The notes beneath the pieces are model-generated. The model saw nothing but the letters and a program-made list of their open reading frames with translations. It did not search any database and was not told where the DNA came from. A stretch of 8,286 nt of DNA from assembly GCA_030039775.1 (NCBI GenBank), contig JASHUX010000277.1, forward strand, positions 1 to 8,286, written 5' to 3'. The translations under genes and the position numbers were made by a program. Position 1 is the first letter of the stretch. Each line of letters begins with the position of its first letter. Shown one piece after another: positions 1 to 7,472 of the stretch. The DNA comes from Alphaproteobacteria bacterium (lineage in GTDB: Bacteria > Pseudomonadota > Alphaproteobacteria > ATCC43930 > CGMCC-115725).

Positions 1-107
1 AGCCCGGCGACATCAACATATTCGTCGCCGGCGGCGAGACCCAAGGTGCGTGGAAGATGATTGGCGGGCGCCTGACCCGGACGATGCCGGTAGACGCCTG
101 GCGCTAA
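1..107 (+). CDS. C-terminal end of an unrecognised protein (5' end outside window)
   Basis: An open frame enters from the left edge and stops at TAA (105-107), giving 34 complete residues that start PGDINIFVAGG and finish TRTMPVDAWR. The other two plus frames are less protein-like: one stops at 58-60, and the other runs past the TAA in arginine-rich sequence. The tail has no membrane segment and I cannot assign it to a family. Its stop lies 8 bases from the stop of the convergent small gene at 116-211. That it is a real gene end is an inference from composition and from the tight convergent spacing. Confidence 0.5.
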   Translation, partial: PGDINIFVAGGETQGAWKMIGGRLTRTMPVDAWR

Positions 108-115
108 CGGGCCCG

Positions 116-211
116 CTAGCTCGAATACGAGGCGAGCACCAACAGCACGGCGACGATCCCGCCGCAGATCGCGAGAAACACCATCACGCCTTGTCGCATC
201 GTATTGTCCAT
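116..211 (-). CDS. 31-residue single-span membrane protein, hypothetical
   Basis: The minus-strand frame starts at ATG (209-211) and stops at TAG (116-118). The product begins MDNTMRQGVM, runs into a hydrophobic stretch at about residues 8-28 (VMVFLAICGGIVAVLLVLAS), and ends YSS. It is therefore a short charged N-terminus, one membrane helix and almost nothing else. A weak ribosome site (AGGG) lies about 10 bases upstream of the ATG. A second in-frame ATG at residue 5 is possible but has no better site. The layout resembles the many small inner-membrane peptides of proteobacteria, but I recognise no family. The gene converges with the partial gene on its left and diverges from the monooxygenase on its right. 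Its existence is inferred from the hydrophobic pattern and position. Confidence 0.45.
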   Translation of the reverse strand: MDNTMRQGVMVFLAICGGIVAVLLVLASYSS

Positions 212-308
212 GGGTTGTTACCCTAACATGGGTGGCGGTGGGATTCACGCCGGATCGCCCCGAGTCGCGGTTATGGACGCAGGTCACGCGATCTGGAAAT
301 AATCCGCC

Positions 309-1784
309 ATGACCGGAGCGGCGGAACAAATACCTATCGTCATTATCGGAGCCGGATTCGGCGGCATCGCCATGGCCATGGCGCTGCGCCGGGCCGGTGA
401 GAAAAATTTTGTGATCTTCGAGCGTGCCGCCGATGTCGGCGGCGTGTGGCGCGACAATTCCTATCCCGGCGCCGCCTGCGATGTCGTGTCCCGGATGTAC
501 TCTTTTTCCTTCGACCAAGACTATTCCTGGAGCACGGCCTTCGCCCCGCAGCCTGAAATTTTCGCCTATATCAGGGGCGTCGTGGACCGGCACGATTTGC
601 GCCGCTTCATCCGGTTCAACACCGAGATCGCGGGCGCCCGGTTCGACGAGGGCACAGCGCGCTGGCGGCTCGACACCGCGGTGGGCGGCGCGATCGAGAC
701 GCCGGTCCTGATTTCGGCCGTCGGCTTGTTCAACCGCGTCAAGATTCCGGACTTTCCCGGCCGCGATCGCTTCAAGGGCGCGCAGTTTCACTCGGCAGCT
801 TGGCGTCACGACATCGACCTGGCCGGCAAGACCGTGGCCGTGATCGGCAACGGCGCTAGCGCGGTGCAATTCATCCCGAAGATCGCGCCCTTGGTAAAAC
901 GGCTCTATCTGTTCCAGCGCACGCCGCAATACGTGCTGCCGAAACGCATCTTTCCCGGCACCAGCGACTGGGACGCGCGGATGCAACGCATCCCGTGGCT
1001 GCGCGGTTTGACCCGGCTCAAGATTTTCCTCGGCTACGAGCGGTTCGTGTTCCGCCGCAAGTGGCGACCCAAGGCGCGGATGCGCGGCGAGGCAGGGTAC
1101 CGCGCTATGGTCGCGGCCAAAGTGGCGGACCCGGCGCTGCGCGCCAAGCTGATTCCGAATTATCCGATCGGCTGCAAGCGGCAGCTCGCGTCCGACGAAT
1201 GGCTCGATACGCTGATCCGTCCCAATGTCGAGGTCGTCGACACGGGCATCGCCGCCATCACCGAAGCGGGACTGCGGACGACGGACGGGACCGAGCGGGC
1301 GGTCGACGCGATTATCTATGGCACCGGCTTCACCCCGACCGAGTATCTGCAACCAATGTCCGTCACCGGGCTTGGCGGGCGCGACATCAATCAGGCATGG
1401 CGCGAGGGCGCCGAGGCGTATCTCGGCATCGCGGTGCCGGGCTTTCCCAATTTCTTCATGCTCTACGGCCCGAATACCAACGCCATCACCAGCATCATCT
1501 ATATGCTCGAATGCCAGGCGCGCTACATCACCGACTGCATTCGCACGCTGCGGGCGCGCGGCGCCAGCTATATGACCGTGCGCGACGAGCCGCATCGCAG
1601 CTTCGTCGCGATGCTGCAGCGGCGGATCGCGCCTACCGTACAGGCGATGAGCATCTGCCTCACCTACTACAAGAACGAATTCGGCCGCGTCACCACCAAT
1701 TGGCCGGGCTATGCTTTCGAATATCGCTGGCGCACCCGGGCGGTGCGGCCGCGCGACTACGATTTCGTCGGGAGAACGCCGTGA
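309..1784 (+). CDS. Type I Baeyer-Villiger-like flavin monooxygenase (NAD(P)/FAD-dependent)
   Basis: The 491-residue protein carries the marks of class B flavin monooxygenases, which use FAD and NADPH to insert oxygen next to a carbonyl or to oxygenate a soft heteroatom. The FAD Rossmann motif GAGFGG is at residues 14-19. The fingerprint GGxWxxxxYPGxxxD is complete at 44-58. The Baeyer-Villiger fingerprint FxGxxxHxxxW is at 155-165 (FKGAQFHSAAW), although the usual following P or D is R166. The NADPH Rossmann motif GNGASA is at 180-185 and the late GTGF motif at 338-341. The length is normal for the family. The ATG at 309 has only a weak upstream GGA at 295-297. There is no signal peptide, so it should be cytosolic. 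Its stop overlaps the start of the acyl-CoA synthetase gene, which suggests one pathway. The substrate cannot be read from the sequence; ketones, steroids, terpenoids or alicyclic compounds are all possible. Confidence 0.9.
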   Translation: MTGAAEQIPIVIIGAGFGGIAMAMALRRAGEKNFVIFERAADVGGVWRDNSYPGAACDVVSRMYSFSFDQDYSWSTAFAPQPEIFAYIRGVVDRHDLRRFIRFNTEIAGARFDEGTARWRLDTAVGGAIETPVLISAVGLFNRVKIPDFPGRDRFKGAQFHSAAWRHDIDLAGKTVAVIGNGASAVQFIPKIAPLVKRLYLFQRTPQYVLPKRIFPGTSDWDARMQRIPWLRGLTRLKIFLGYERFVFRRKWRPKARMRGEAGYRAMVAAKVADPALRAKLIPNYPIGCKRQLASDEWLDTLIRPNVEVVDTGIAAITEAGLRTTDGTERAVDAIIYGTGFTPTEYLQPMSVTGLGGRDINQAWREGAEAYLGIAVPGFPNFFMLYGPNTNAITSIIYMLECQARYITDCIRTLRARGASYMTVRDEPHRSFVAMLQRRIAPTVQAMSICLTYYKNEFGRVTTNWPGYAFEYRWRTRAVRPRDYDFVGRTP

Positions 1785-3400
1785 GCGGGAATGTTTCATC
1801 GGTCTACGAGTCCATCGCCGACGCCGATCCCGGCGCGATCGCCTTGGTGCACGGCACGCGGCGCGTTACATGGCGGGAACTTGACGAACGCGCGGCGCGG
1901 CTCGCGGGCTATTTCCAGGCGGCGGGCCTCGAGCCCGGCGCGCTCATCGTTATCGCGTTGTGGAACTCGGTCGAATATGTCGAGACGCTCCTCGCCGCGT
2001 GCAAGGCGCGGATGGTTCCGGTCAACATCAATTACCGCGCCAGCCCGCGCGAGCTGCGTCACTATTTCGAGCGCAGCGATGCCGCCGCCATCGTGTTCCA
2101 TCAATCGCTCGGCGGGACGGTAGGCGAGGCAACTGACGCGCTGAAGCCACCGCGTATCATGCTCTGCGTCGCCGATCATTCGGGCGCAGCGCACCCGCCG
2201 GGCAGTCTCGATTACGACGAGACGCTCGCGAAGACCGCGCCGATGCCGCGCATCGAGCGCAGCGGCGACGATCAGCTCATCATGTTCACCGGCGGCACCA
2301 CGGGTTTGCCGAAAGCGGTGCTGTGGCGGCATCGCGACATTCTGGCGCTGCTCGCCCGCAACGCCGGCAACGCGACGACCTTCGAGCAATACGGCACGGC
2401 CGCGCTGGCGGCGCGCAAAGCGCGGACGCAGGCGCACACCTTCATGCTGCCGCCGCTGATGCATTCGACCGGCCTGTTCGGCACGATGGGCGCACTCGCC
2501 GGCGGCGGTACGGTCGTGTTCTCGGAATCGCGTTCGCTCGATCCCGACCTGGTGTGGCGGGAGATCGCGCGCGAGCGGGTCGAGAGCATGACCATCGTCG
2601 GCGACGTGTTCTCGCGGCCATTGACCGACGCGCTTCGGCGCTTGCCACCGGCCGAGGCGCGCGACGCGGCATCGAGCCTCAAGGTCGTGCGCAGCGTCGG
2701 CGTGCGCTGGTCGCCCGACGCCAAGGCCGACCTGCTCGAATTCGGCAACATGGTATTGATGGATGTGCTGGCCTCAAGCGAAGGCGGCGCGGTCGCGAGT
2801 TGGGAGACCAAGAAAATCGAAGGCAAAGTCACGACCAACTACACGCTGATGCCGCACGCCTTCATCATGGATGAGGAGACCGGCGAACGCATCGCGCCCG
2901 GCTCCGGCAAGACCGGCATCGTGGTATCGGCCGGCGTGCTGCCGGACGGCTATCTCGGCGAGAAGACCGACGGCAAGACCGGCACGTTCCGCGTTCTCGA
3001 CGGCAAGCGCATTGTCGTTACGGGCGATTTCGCCCGCGCCGAACGGGACGGCACGCTGACCTTGATCGGGCGGGGCTCCAGCGTCATCAACACCGGCGGT
3101 GAAAAAGTCTTCGCCGACGAGGTCGAACAGGTGATCGCGCAGCACCCTTGCGTCGCGGACGTCATCGTCGCCGGCGTGCCCGATCCGCGCTGGGGCCATC
3201 TCGTCGGCGCGGTGGTCGCCTTGCGCCCCGGCGTCGCGGTCGACGAGACCGAGCTCGCCGACTTGGTCGGCAAGGAACTTGCGGGCTACAAGAAGCCGCG
3301 CCAAATCCGCTTCGTTACCGCCATCGAGCGCAAGGCCACGGGCAAGGCCGACCGGCAATGGGCGGCGGCGGTGCTGGCCGAAGCTGGCGCGAAGCATTAG
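1781..3400 (+). CDS. AMP-forming acyl-CoA synthetase, FadD19-like
   Basis: The 539-residue protein belongs to the ANL adenylating superfamily, which makes acyl-CoA from a carboxylic acid, ATP and CoA. The phosphate-binding loop TGGTTGLPK is at residues 170-178. The ribose-binding aspartate sits in GDF at 415-417. The hinge GRG is at 430-432, followed by INTGGEK (436-442), and the C-terminal catalytic lysine is K522 in RKATGK. The pattern around VLWRH after the loop and INTGGEK resembles the FadD17/FadD19 branch, which includes steroid side-chain CoA ligases; this subfamily call is from memory. I chose the GTG at 1781 because GGGAGA (1770-1775) lies just upstream, because it overlaps the previous stop as GTGA, and because the synthetase fold starts there. 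The frame stays open back to 995, but that part is antisense to reading sense of the monooxygenase. Translational coupling suggests joint expression. Confidence 0.9.
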   Translation: MSGNVSSVYESIADADPGAIALVHGTRRVTWRELDERAARLAGYFQAAGLEPGALIVIALWNSVEYVETLLAACKARMVPVNINYRASPRELRHYFERSDAAAIVFHQSLGGTVGEATDALKPPRIMLCVADHSGAAHPPGSLDYDETLAKTAPMPRIERSGDDQLIMFTGGTTGLPKAVLWRHRDILALLARNAGNATTFEQYGTAALAARKARTQAHTFMLPPLMHSTGLFGTMGALAGGGTVVFSESRSLDPDLVWREIARERVESMTIVGDVFSRPLTDALRRLPPAEARDAASSLKVVRSVGVRWSPDAKADLLEFGNMVLMDVLASSEGGAVASWETKKIEGKVTTNYTLMPHAFIMDEETGERIAPGSGKTGIVVSAGVLPDGYLGEKTDGKTGTFRVLDGKRIVVTGDFARAERDGTLTLIGRGSSVINTGGEKVFADEVEQVIAQHPCVADVIVAGVPDPRWGHLVGAVVALRPGVAVDETELADLVGKELAGYKKPRQIRFVTAIERKATGKADRQWAAAVLAEAGAKH

Positions 3401-3431
3401 CGCGCGAACATCGTCGGGCCTGGCATATAGG

Positions 3432-3463
3432 AAAAAGGGCCGCGGCGAACCGCGGCCCTTTCT
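3432..3463. terminator. Bidirectional intrinsic terminator between acyl-CoA synthetase and groEL
   Basis: AAAGGGCCGCGG (3434-3445) and CCGCGGCCCTTT (3450-3461) form a perfect 12-bp stem with a CGAA tetraloop. Read on the minus strand, the stem runs into five T residues (complement of 3432-3436), so it best serves groEL, whose stop is 27 bases before it. On the plus strand the hairpin is followed by TTTCTC, which is weaker, but it probably also stops readthrough from the synthetase gene. Confidence 0.88.
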
Positions 3464-3488
3464 CGATACGTAATCCGAACGGGGGGAC

Positions 3489-5138
<1,650 letters not shown>

Positions 5139-5159
5139 TTACCTCTTGTCGTGCGCCGA

Positions 5160-5474
5160 TTAGGCGGCTTTGCGCTTAGAAGCCGTACCCTCGAGCACGC
5201 CGAGGATGTCGGATTCCTTCATGATGATGAGTTCTTCGCCGTCGAGCTTGATCTCGGAACCCGACCATTTGCCAAACAGCACCCGATCGCCTTCCTTGAC
5301 ATCGAGCGCATGAACCTTACCCGACTCGTCGCGGGTGCCGGGTCCAACCGAGACGACCTCGCCCTCTTGCGGCTTTTCCTTTGCGGTGTCGGGAATGATA
5401 ATTCCGCCCGCGGTCTTTTCGTCGGACTCAATACGACGAATCAGGACACGGTCCTGTAAAGGCCTGAACTTCAT
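5160..5474 (-). CDS. groES: Co-chaperonin GroES (Hsp10)
   Basis: The 104-residue protein matches the usual size of GroES, the seven-subunit lid of the GroEL chamber. The N-terminus [14 protein letters not shown] is canonical. The mobile loop that docks onto GroEL spans about residues 17-34 ([18 protein letters not shown]), and [13 protein letters not shown] and [11 protein letters not shown] follow in the expected order. The C-terminus TASKRKAA is slightly extended and basic. An excellent ribosome site (GGAGGT, complement of 5481-5486) lies seven bases before the ATG. It is the first gene of the groES-groEL operon. The leader upstream carries a heat-shock/housekeeping-like promoter and a CIRCE operator, so both RpoH activation and HrcA repression are expected. 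Confidence 0.98.
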   Translation of the reverse strand: MKFRPLQDRVLIRRIESDEKTAGGIIIPDTAKEKPQEGEVVSVGPGTRDESGKVHALDVKEGDRVLFGKWSGSEIKLDGEELIIMKESDILGVLEGTASKRKAA

Positions 5475-5527
5475 TGACTAACCTCCAATTATTTGCCGGT
5501 TCGATTCTGACACGGCGAATGGGCCTG

Positions 5528-5554
5528 CTAGCACTCAGCCTCGCCGAGTGCCAG
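5528..5554. promoter_or_regulatory. CIRCE operator (HrcA binding site) of groESL
   Basis: CTAGCACTC, a nine-base spacer and GAGTGCCAG match the CIRCE consensus TTAGCACTC-N9-GAGTGCTAA at 15 of 18 positions, with the exact spacing. It lies 54 bases upstream of the groES ATG and covers the expected transcription start, the usual place for HrcA repression. Confidence 0.93.
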
Positions 5555-5556
5555 AG

Positions 5557-5585
5557 AGATAGGAGAATGACCCCCGCCGCGTCAA
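5557..5585 (-). promoter_or_regulatory. groESL promoter, RpoH-like / housekeeping hybrid
   Basis: Read on the minus strand, TTGACG (complement of 5580-5585) is the -35 element. After exactly 17 bases comes CTATCT (complement of 5557-5562) as the -10. With the flanking bases this reads CTTGAC and CCTATCT, close to the alphaproteobacterial RpoH pattern CTTG-N17/18-CYTATNT, and the -35 also fits the housekeeping sigma factor. The start point is predicted near 5549-5550, inside CIRCE. The upstream 5' untranslated region would be about 75 bases. Confidence 0.78.
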
Positions 5586-5634
5586 GGCCGATCGTCAAAT
5601 AAATCTCAGGAAATTCGCCGAGTCACGGCCGAAC

Positions 5635-5661
5635 CTGGCACTTAGCCCGCTAGAGTGCTGC
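5635..5661. promoter_or_regulatory. Second, degenerate CIRCE-like inverted repeat
   Basis: CTGGCACTT, nine bases and GAGTGCTGC match the CIRCE consensus at 13 of 18 positions, again with the exact N9 spacing. It lies 80 bases upstream of the better CIRCE and about 118 bases before the divergent usg-like gene. On the minus strand an AT-rich GATATT (complement of 5673-5678) lies 11 bases upstream of it and could be the -10 of a second groES promoter, but no good -35 is seen. The remaining sequence between groES and the usg-like gene shows nothing else that is convincing. Confidence 0.42.
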
Positions 5662-5778
5662 TAACACGCTGAAATATCACACTTTCTCCTTGATTTCGAG
5701 CGGAACTCGGTCGAGCCTGAGTTGGTTGGCATGAAGCGTGAGTTGCTTCCTGTCGCGTGAAACGAAGGAGTACCGGAT

Positions 5779-6042
5779 ATGAAACCGGTCAGCGTGCCGA
5801 ACTTAAACTATCGTCTGACCACGGCGGAAATCCTCTACCACCTGCCCGATCATCCGCATGTTCTCCAGAGCTTTGTCTGGCAGCAGATGGATTTGGCGCC
5901 CGCTTTTCCTGCGCTGCACCGCTTCTTGGCGCATTGGCGGACGGCGATCGTCGCACCCCTCCATTCCGTGACCGTGGCACAGACGCCGATCCTGCCGCGC
6001 GCCGGGCTCCGGCACGCCGCGGTGTCGCTCCAAGTCCATTGA
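5779..6042 (+). CDS. usg: Usg-family protein (function unknown)
   Basis: The 87-residue protein matches the small Usg family of alphaproteobacteria. Recognisable stretches are YRLTTAEILYHLPDHP (residues 11-26), LQSFVWQQMDLAPAFPALHR (29-48) and the following PLHSVTVA segment (60-67). The family is named from a gene upstream of trpF in Caulobacter; its biochemical role is unknown, and no tryptophan gene is visible here. The ATG at 5779 is supported by GAAGGAG (5764-5770), eight bases upstream. It has no signal peptide or membrane span, so it is probably cytosolic. It is divergent from groES and could share the regulatory region with it. An inverted repeat lies three bases after its stop. The family call is by remembered pattern. 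Confidence 0.85.
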   Translation: MKPVSVPNLNYRLTTAEILYHLPDHPHVLQSFVWQQMDLAPAFPALHRFLAHWRTAIVAPLHSVTVAQTPILPRAGLRHAAVSLQVH

Positions 6043-6045
6043 GGC

Positions 6046-6067
6046 AGGAGTGGTCGAGACCACTCCT
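6046..6067 (+). repeat. Inverted repeat directly after the usg-like gene (possible terminator without T-run)
   Basis: AGGAGTGGT (6046-6054) and ACCACTCCT (6059-6067) form a perfect nine-base stem with loop CGAG. It starts three bases after the stop codon, as a terminator would, but is followed by AAGCGG rather than a run of T. It may stabilise the 3' end or be a weak terminator. The rest of the gap up to 6160 shows nothing recognisable. Confidence 0.5.
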
Positions 6068-6160
6068 AAGCGGTAAATCGTTACGATCAATAGCCTCGGC
6101 CTTGAATCGTCTCTAGCGAGCGTGGTGGAACACCCCGCCCGGCAAAGGCGTTGGGATTCC

Positions 6161-6433
6161 ATGACAATGACCATCGACGACAGCCGCAACGACATTCTGA
6201 CGGACGCCCGCGCCAAGCGGGAAGCGGCCCTCCGCATCGCCCGCACCGGCACCGCCGGCGAACAGGAACATTGGCTCGACGTCGCCGGACGGATGACGAT
6301 CTGGATCGAGCATCTTGAACAGGGCAACGCCCGGCCCGCGCGACTGCCCCACGGCGCAAACGATCGCGTTCGGCCGATCGATCTGCCTTCACATGCGCGT
6401 CCGGTCCGGCCCGTAGCCCACGCAGCCGAATGA
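6161..6433 (+). CDS. Hypothetical 90-residue protein
   Basis: I do not recognise this protein. From the ATG at 6161 it starts MTMTIDDSRNDIL, continues with a helix-prone, charged region (DARAKREAALRIARTG, about residues 15-30; EQEHWLDVAGRMTIWIEHLE, about 35-54), and ends in a proline- and arginine-rich tail without predicted structure. It has no membrane segment or signal peptide. Codon third positions are strongly G/C, as in neighbouring real genes, which argues for coding. The frame is open back to a GTG at 6122, but the MTMTIDD start with GGGA at 6153-6156 looks better. It ends 19 bases from the stop of the convergent small membrane-protein gene. Confidence 0.6.
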   Translation: MTMTIDDSRNDILTDARAKREAALRIARTGTAGEQEHWLDVAGRMTIWIEHLEQGNARPARLPHGANDRVRPIDLPSHARPVRPVAHAAE

Positions 6434-6452
6434 CGAGCGCCCGCCGGCTCGC

Positions 6453-6611
6453 CTAAATTTTCAACGTCCGGCCCGCGATCCAGATCAGCGCGATCGCTCC
6501 CGTCATCACCAGCACGACGCTTCCCGTCGTGCCGAGCGCGCCGATAACGCCGCCGGCAAGCGCTGCAATACCGTCGAGCAGCGCATCGAAAAGATCGATT
6601 AGCCCATCCAT
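6453..6611 (-). CDS. 52-residue glycine-rich small membrane protein, hypothetical
   Basis: The minus-strand frame from ATG (6609-6611) to TAG (6453-6455) gives an acidic amphipathic start (MDGLIDLFDALLDG), a small-residue stretch AALAGGVIGALG (about 16-27), a membrane span at about 31-46 (SVVLVMTGAIALIWIA) and a short basic end GRTLKI. The basic tail suggests the C-terminus faces the cytosol. I chose this ATG because AAAGGGGAC lies directly upstream. The frame is open for 19 further codons, but that part is arginine- and proline-rich and overlaps the ribosome site. I know no matching family. It is divergent from the TetR gene and could belong to the same regulatory region, but no shared operator is seen next to its start. 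Confidence 0.6.
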   Translation of the reverse strand: MDGLIDLFDALLDGIAALAGGVIGALGTTGSVVLVMTGAIALIWIAGRTLKI

Positions 6612-6661
6612 AGCGTCCCCTTTCCCGCGCCGTCCGGGCCTTGCGGCCGTCCCCCGCGCGA

Positions 6662-6678
6662 CGGGCACTTACTGCCCG
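6662..6678. repeat. Short perfect inverted repeat in the divergent region before the TetR gene
   Basis: CGGGCA and TGCCCG flank CTTAC. The repeat lies 51 bases upstream of the 52-residue membrane-protein gene and about 100 bases upstream of the TetR gene. A direct repeat TTAAAC occurs further on (6716-6721 and 6734-6739). Neither matches the ATGTAA-type operator, so any role is open. Confidence 0.3.
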
Positions 6679-6764
6679 CACCGTCGACCGTGGGCCGCCG
6701 ACTATTGCCAGGTCGTTAAACATTGGATTTGACTTAAACGCCGGCTGCTCCGCATCGCGAAATA

Positions 6765-6783
6765 ATGTAAAAGTCGTTCACAT
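6765..6783. promoter_or_regulatory. Probable TetR operator overlapping the repressor's own start codon
   Basis: ATGTAA, seven bases and TCACAT form an imperfect palindrome (one mismatch in six outer pairs) whose right arm contains the first two bases of the tetR ATG. It has the same arms and the same N7 spacing as the larger palindrome before the DUF2852 gene, matching it at 13 of 19 positions. This suggests autorepression. No good ribosome site is seen before the ATG. Confidence 0.6.
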
Positions 6784-7432
6784 GAGCTGGACAGGACGCG
6801 GCGGCAATGAACGCCGTGGTTATCATCACGGCAATCTGCGCGAGGCGCTGATCGAGGCGGCGTTGGCGCTGATCGCCGAGCTGGGTCCGTCCGGTTTCAC
6901 GGTCGCCGAGGCCGCGCGGCGCGCCGGCGTCAGCCCGGCCGCACCCTATCGCCACTTTCGCGATGCCGAAGCTCTGCTCGCCGAGATCGCCTTGCGCGGT
7001 TTCGAGCGCTTCACGGCGTCGCTGGCACAAGCCTGGAACGGAGGAAAGCCCGATCCTCTAGGCGCCTTCGAGAATGTCGGCCGCGCCTATCTCGCCTTTG
7101 CACGCGACGAGCCGGCCTTTTATGCTGCTATGTTCGAGACCCGGATCGCCTTCGATTCCTACCCGCCGCTCCAGGCGGCGGCGGACCAAGCGTTCGCCAT
7201 TCTACGCGATGCGGCCGAGCGTCTGGTCGCGACCCTGCCGACGGGAAAACGGCCGCCGGCGTTGATGATCGCGCTCCATGTCTGGGCCTTGGCGCACGGG
7301 GTGGCCGCCCTATTCGGGCGCGGCGACGCCGGCCGCAAGCTGCCCATGTCGCCCGAGGAACTGCTCGAAGCCGGGATTTTGCTCTATCTGCAAAGCCTGG
7401 GTCTAGCCGGCGGTGCGCGGAAAGAAAACTAA
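6782..7432 (+). CDS. TetR/AcrR-family repressor with WHG-type C-terminal domain
   Basis: The 216-residue protein has the N-terminal helix-turn-helix of TetR repressors. It starts with RRGYHHGNLREAL (residues 11-23), and the DNA-binding part is at about 39-60 (FTVAEAARRAGVSPAAPYRHF). The C-terminal ligand-binding half carries HVWALAHGVAALF (166-178), with the W168 and H172-G173 pattern of the WHG-type subfamily. Length is typical. I chose ATG 6782 because the GYHHGNL start of this subfamily normally lies near the N-terminus; the frame is open upstream to 6641, but that part is not TetR-like. The start codon overlaps a palindrome that recurs before the downstream DUF2852 gene, so it probably represses itself and that gene, released by an unknown ligand. 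The gap to the next gene is 69 bases. Confidence 0.9.
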   Translation: MSWTGRGGNERRGYHHGNLREALIEAALALIAELGPSGFTVAEAARRAGVSPAAPYRHFRDAEALLAEIALRGFERFTASLAQAWNGGKPDPLGAFENVGRAYLAFARDEPAFYAAMFETRIAFDSYPPLQAAADQAFAILRDAAERLVATLPTGKRPPALMIALHVWALAHGVAALFGRGDAGRKLPMSPEELLEAGILLYLQSLGLAGGARKEN

Positions 7433-7443
7433 TGGGTCGCCAC

Positions 7444-7472
7444 TTGACTCACGAGAGGCCCCGATGTATGTA
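7444..7472 (+). promoter_or_regulatory. Possible promoter of the DUF2852 gene
   Basis: TTGACT (7444-7449) is a good -35. Exactly 17 bases later TATGTA (7467-7472) could be a poor -10. The -10 lies inside the palindromic operator at 7461-7493, so a bound repressor would block polymerase. The -10 has only the TAT part of the consensus, so the promoter is tentative. Confidence 0.45.

Noticed and set aside
995..1780. Upstream extension of the acyl-CoA synthetase frame to an ATG at 995
   Set aside because: The extra 262 codons lie in another frame of the monooxygenase gene and read as arginine/alanine-rich sequence with no family pattern. A GTG with a good ribosome site and a GTGA overlap begins the real domain at 1781.
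5636..5651. Sigma-54-like TGGCAC-N5-CCGC upstream of the usg-like gene
   Set aside because: GG and GC have the right spacing, but the TT before GC is CC, and the same bases are better explained by the CIRCE-like repeat.
5704..5725. AACTC...GAGTT inverted repeat in the usg-like leader
   Set aside because: Five-base arms with a bulged GG/CC extension are expected by chance in this composition, and no known operator matches.
6434..6451. CGAGC/GCTCG inverted repeat between the convergent 90-residue and 52-residue genes
   Set aside because: The stem is only five base pairs with an eight-base loop. The AAATTTT after it lies inside the coding end of the 52-residue gene, so a terminator call is not supported.
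5803..6723. 306-codon minus-strand open frame covering the usg-like and 90-residue genes
   Set aside because: It is arginine-rich low-complexity sequence, crosses a recognisable Usg gene, the hairpin after it and the region before the TetR gene, and shows no family pattern.
6641..6781. N-terminal extension of the TetR protein by 47 residues
   Set aside because: The extension is not TetR-like and covers the intergenic region with the probable operator; the subfamily normally starts just before GYHHGNL.
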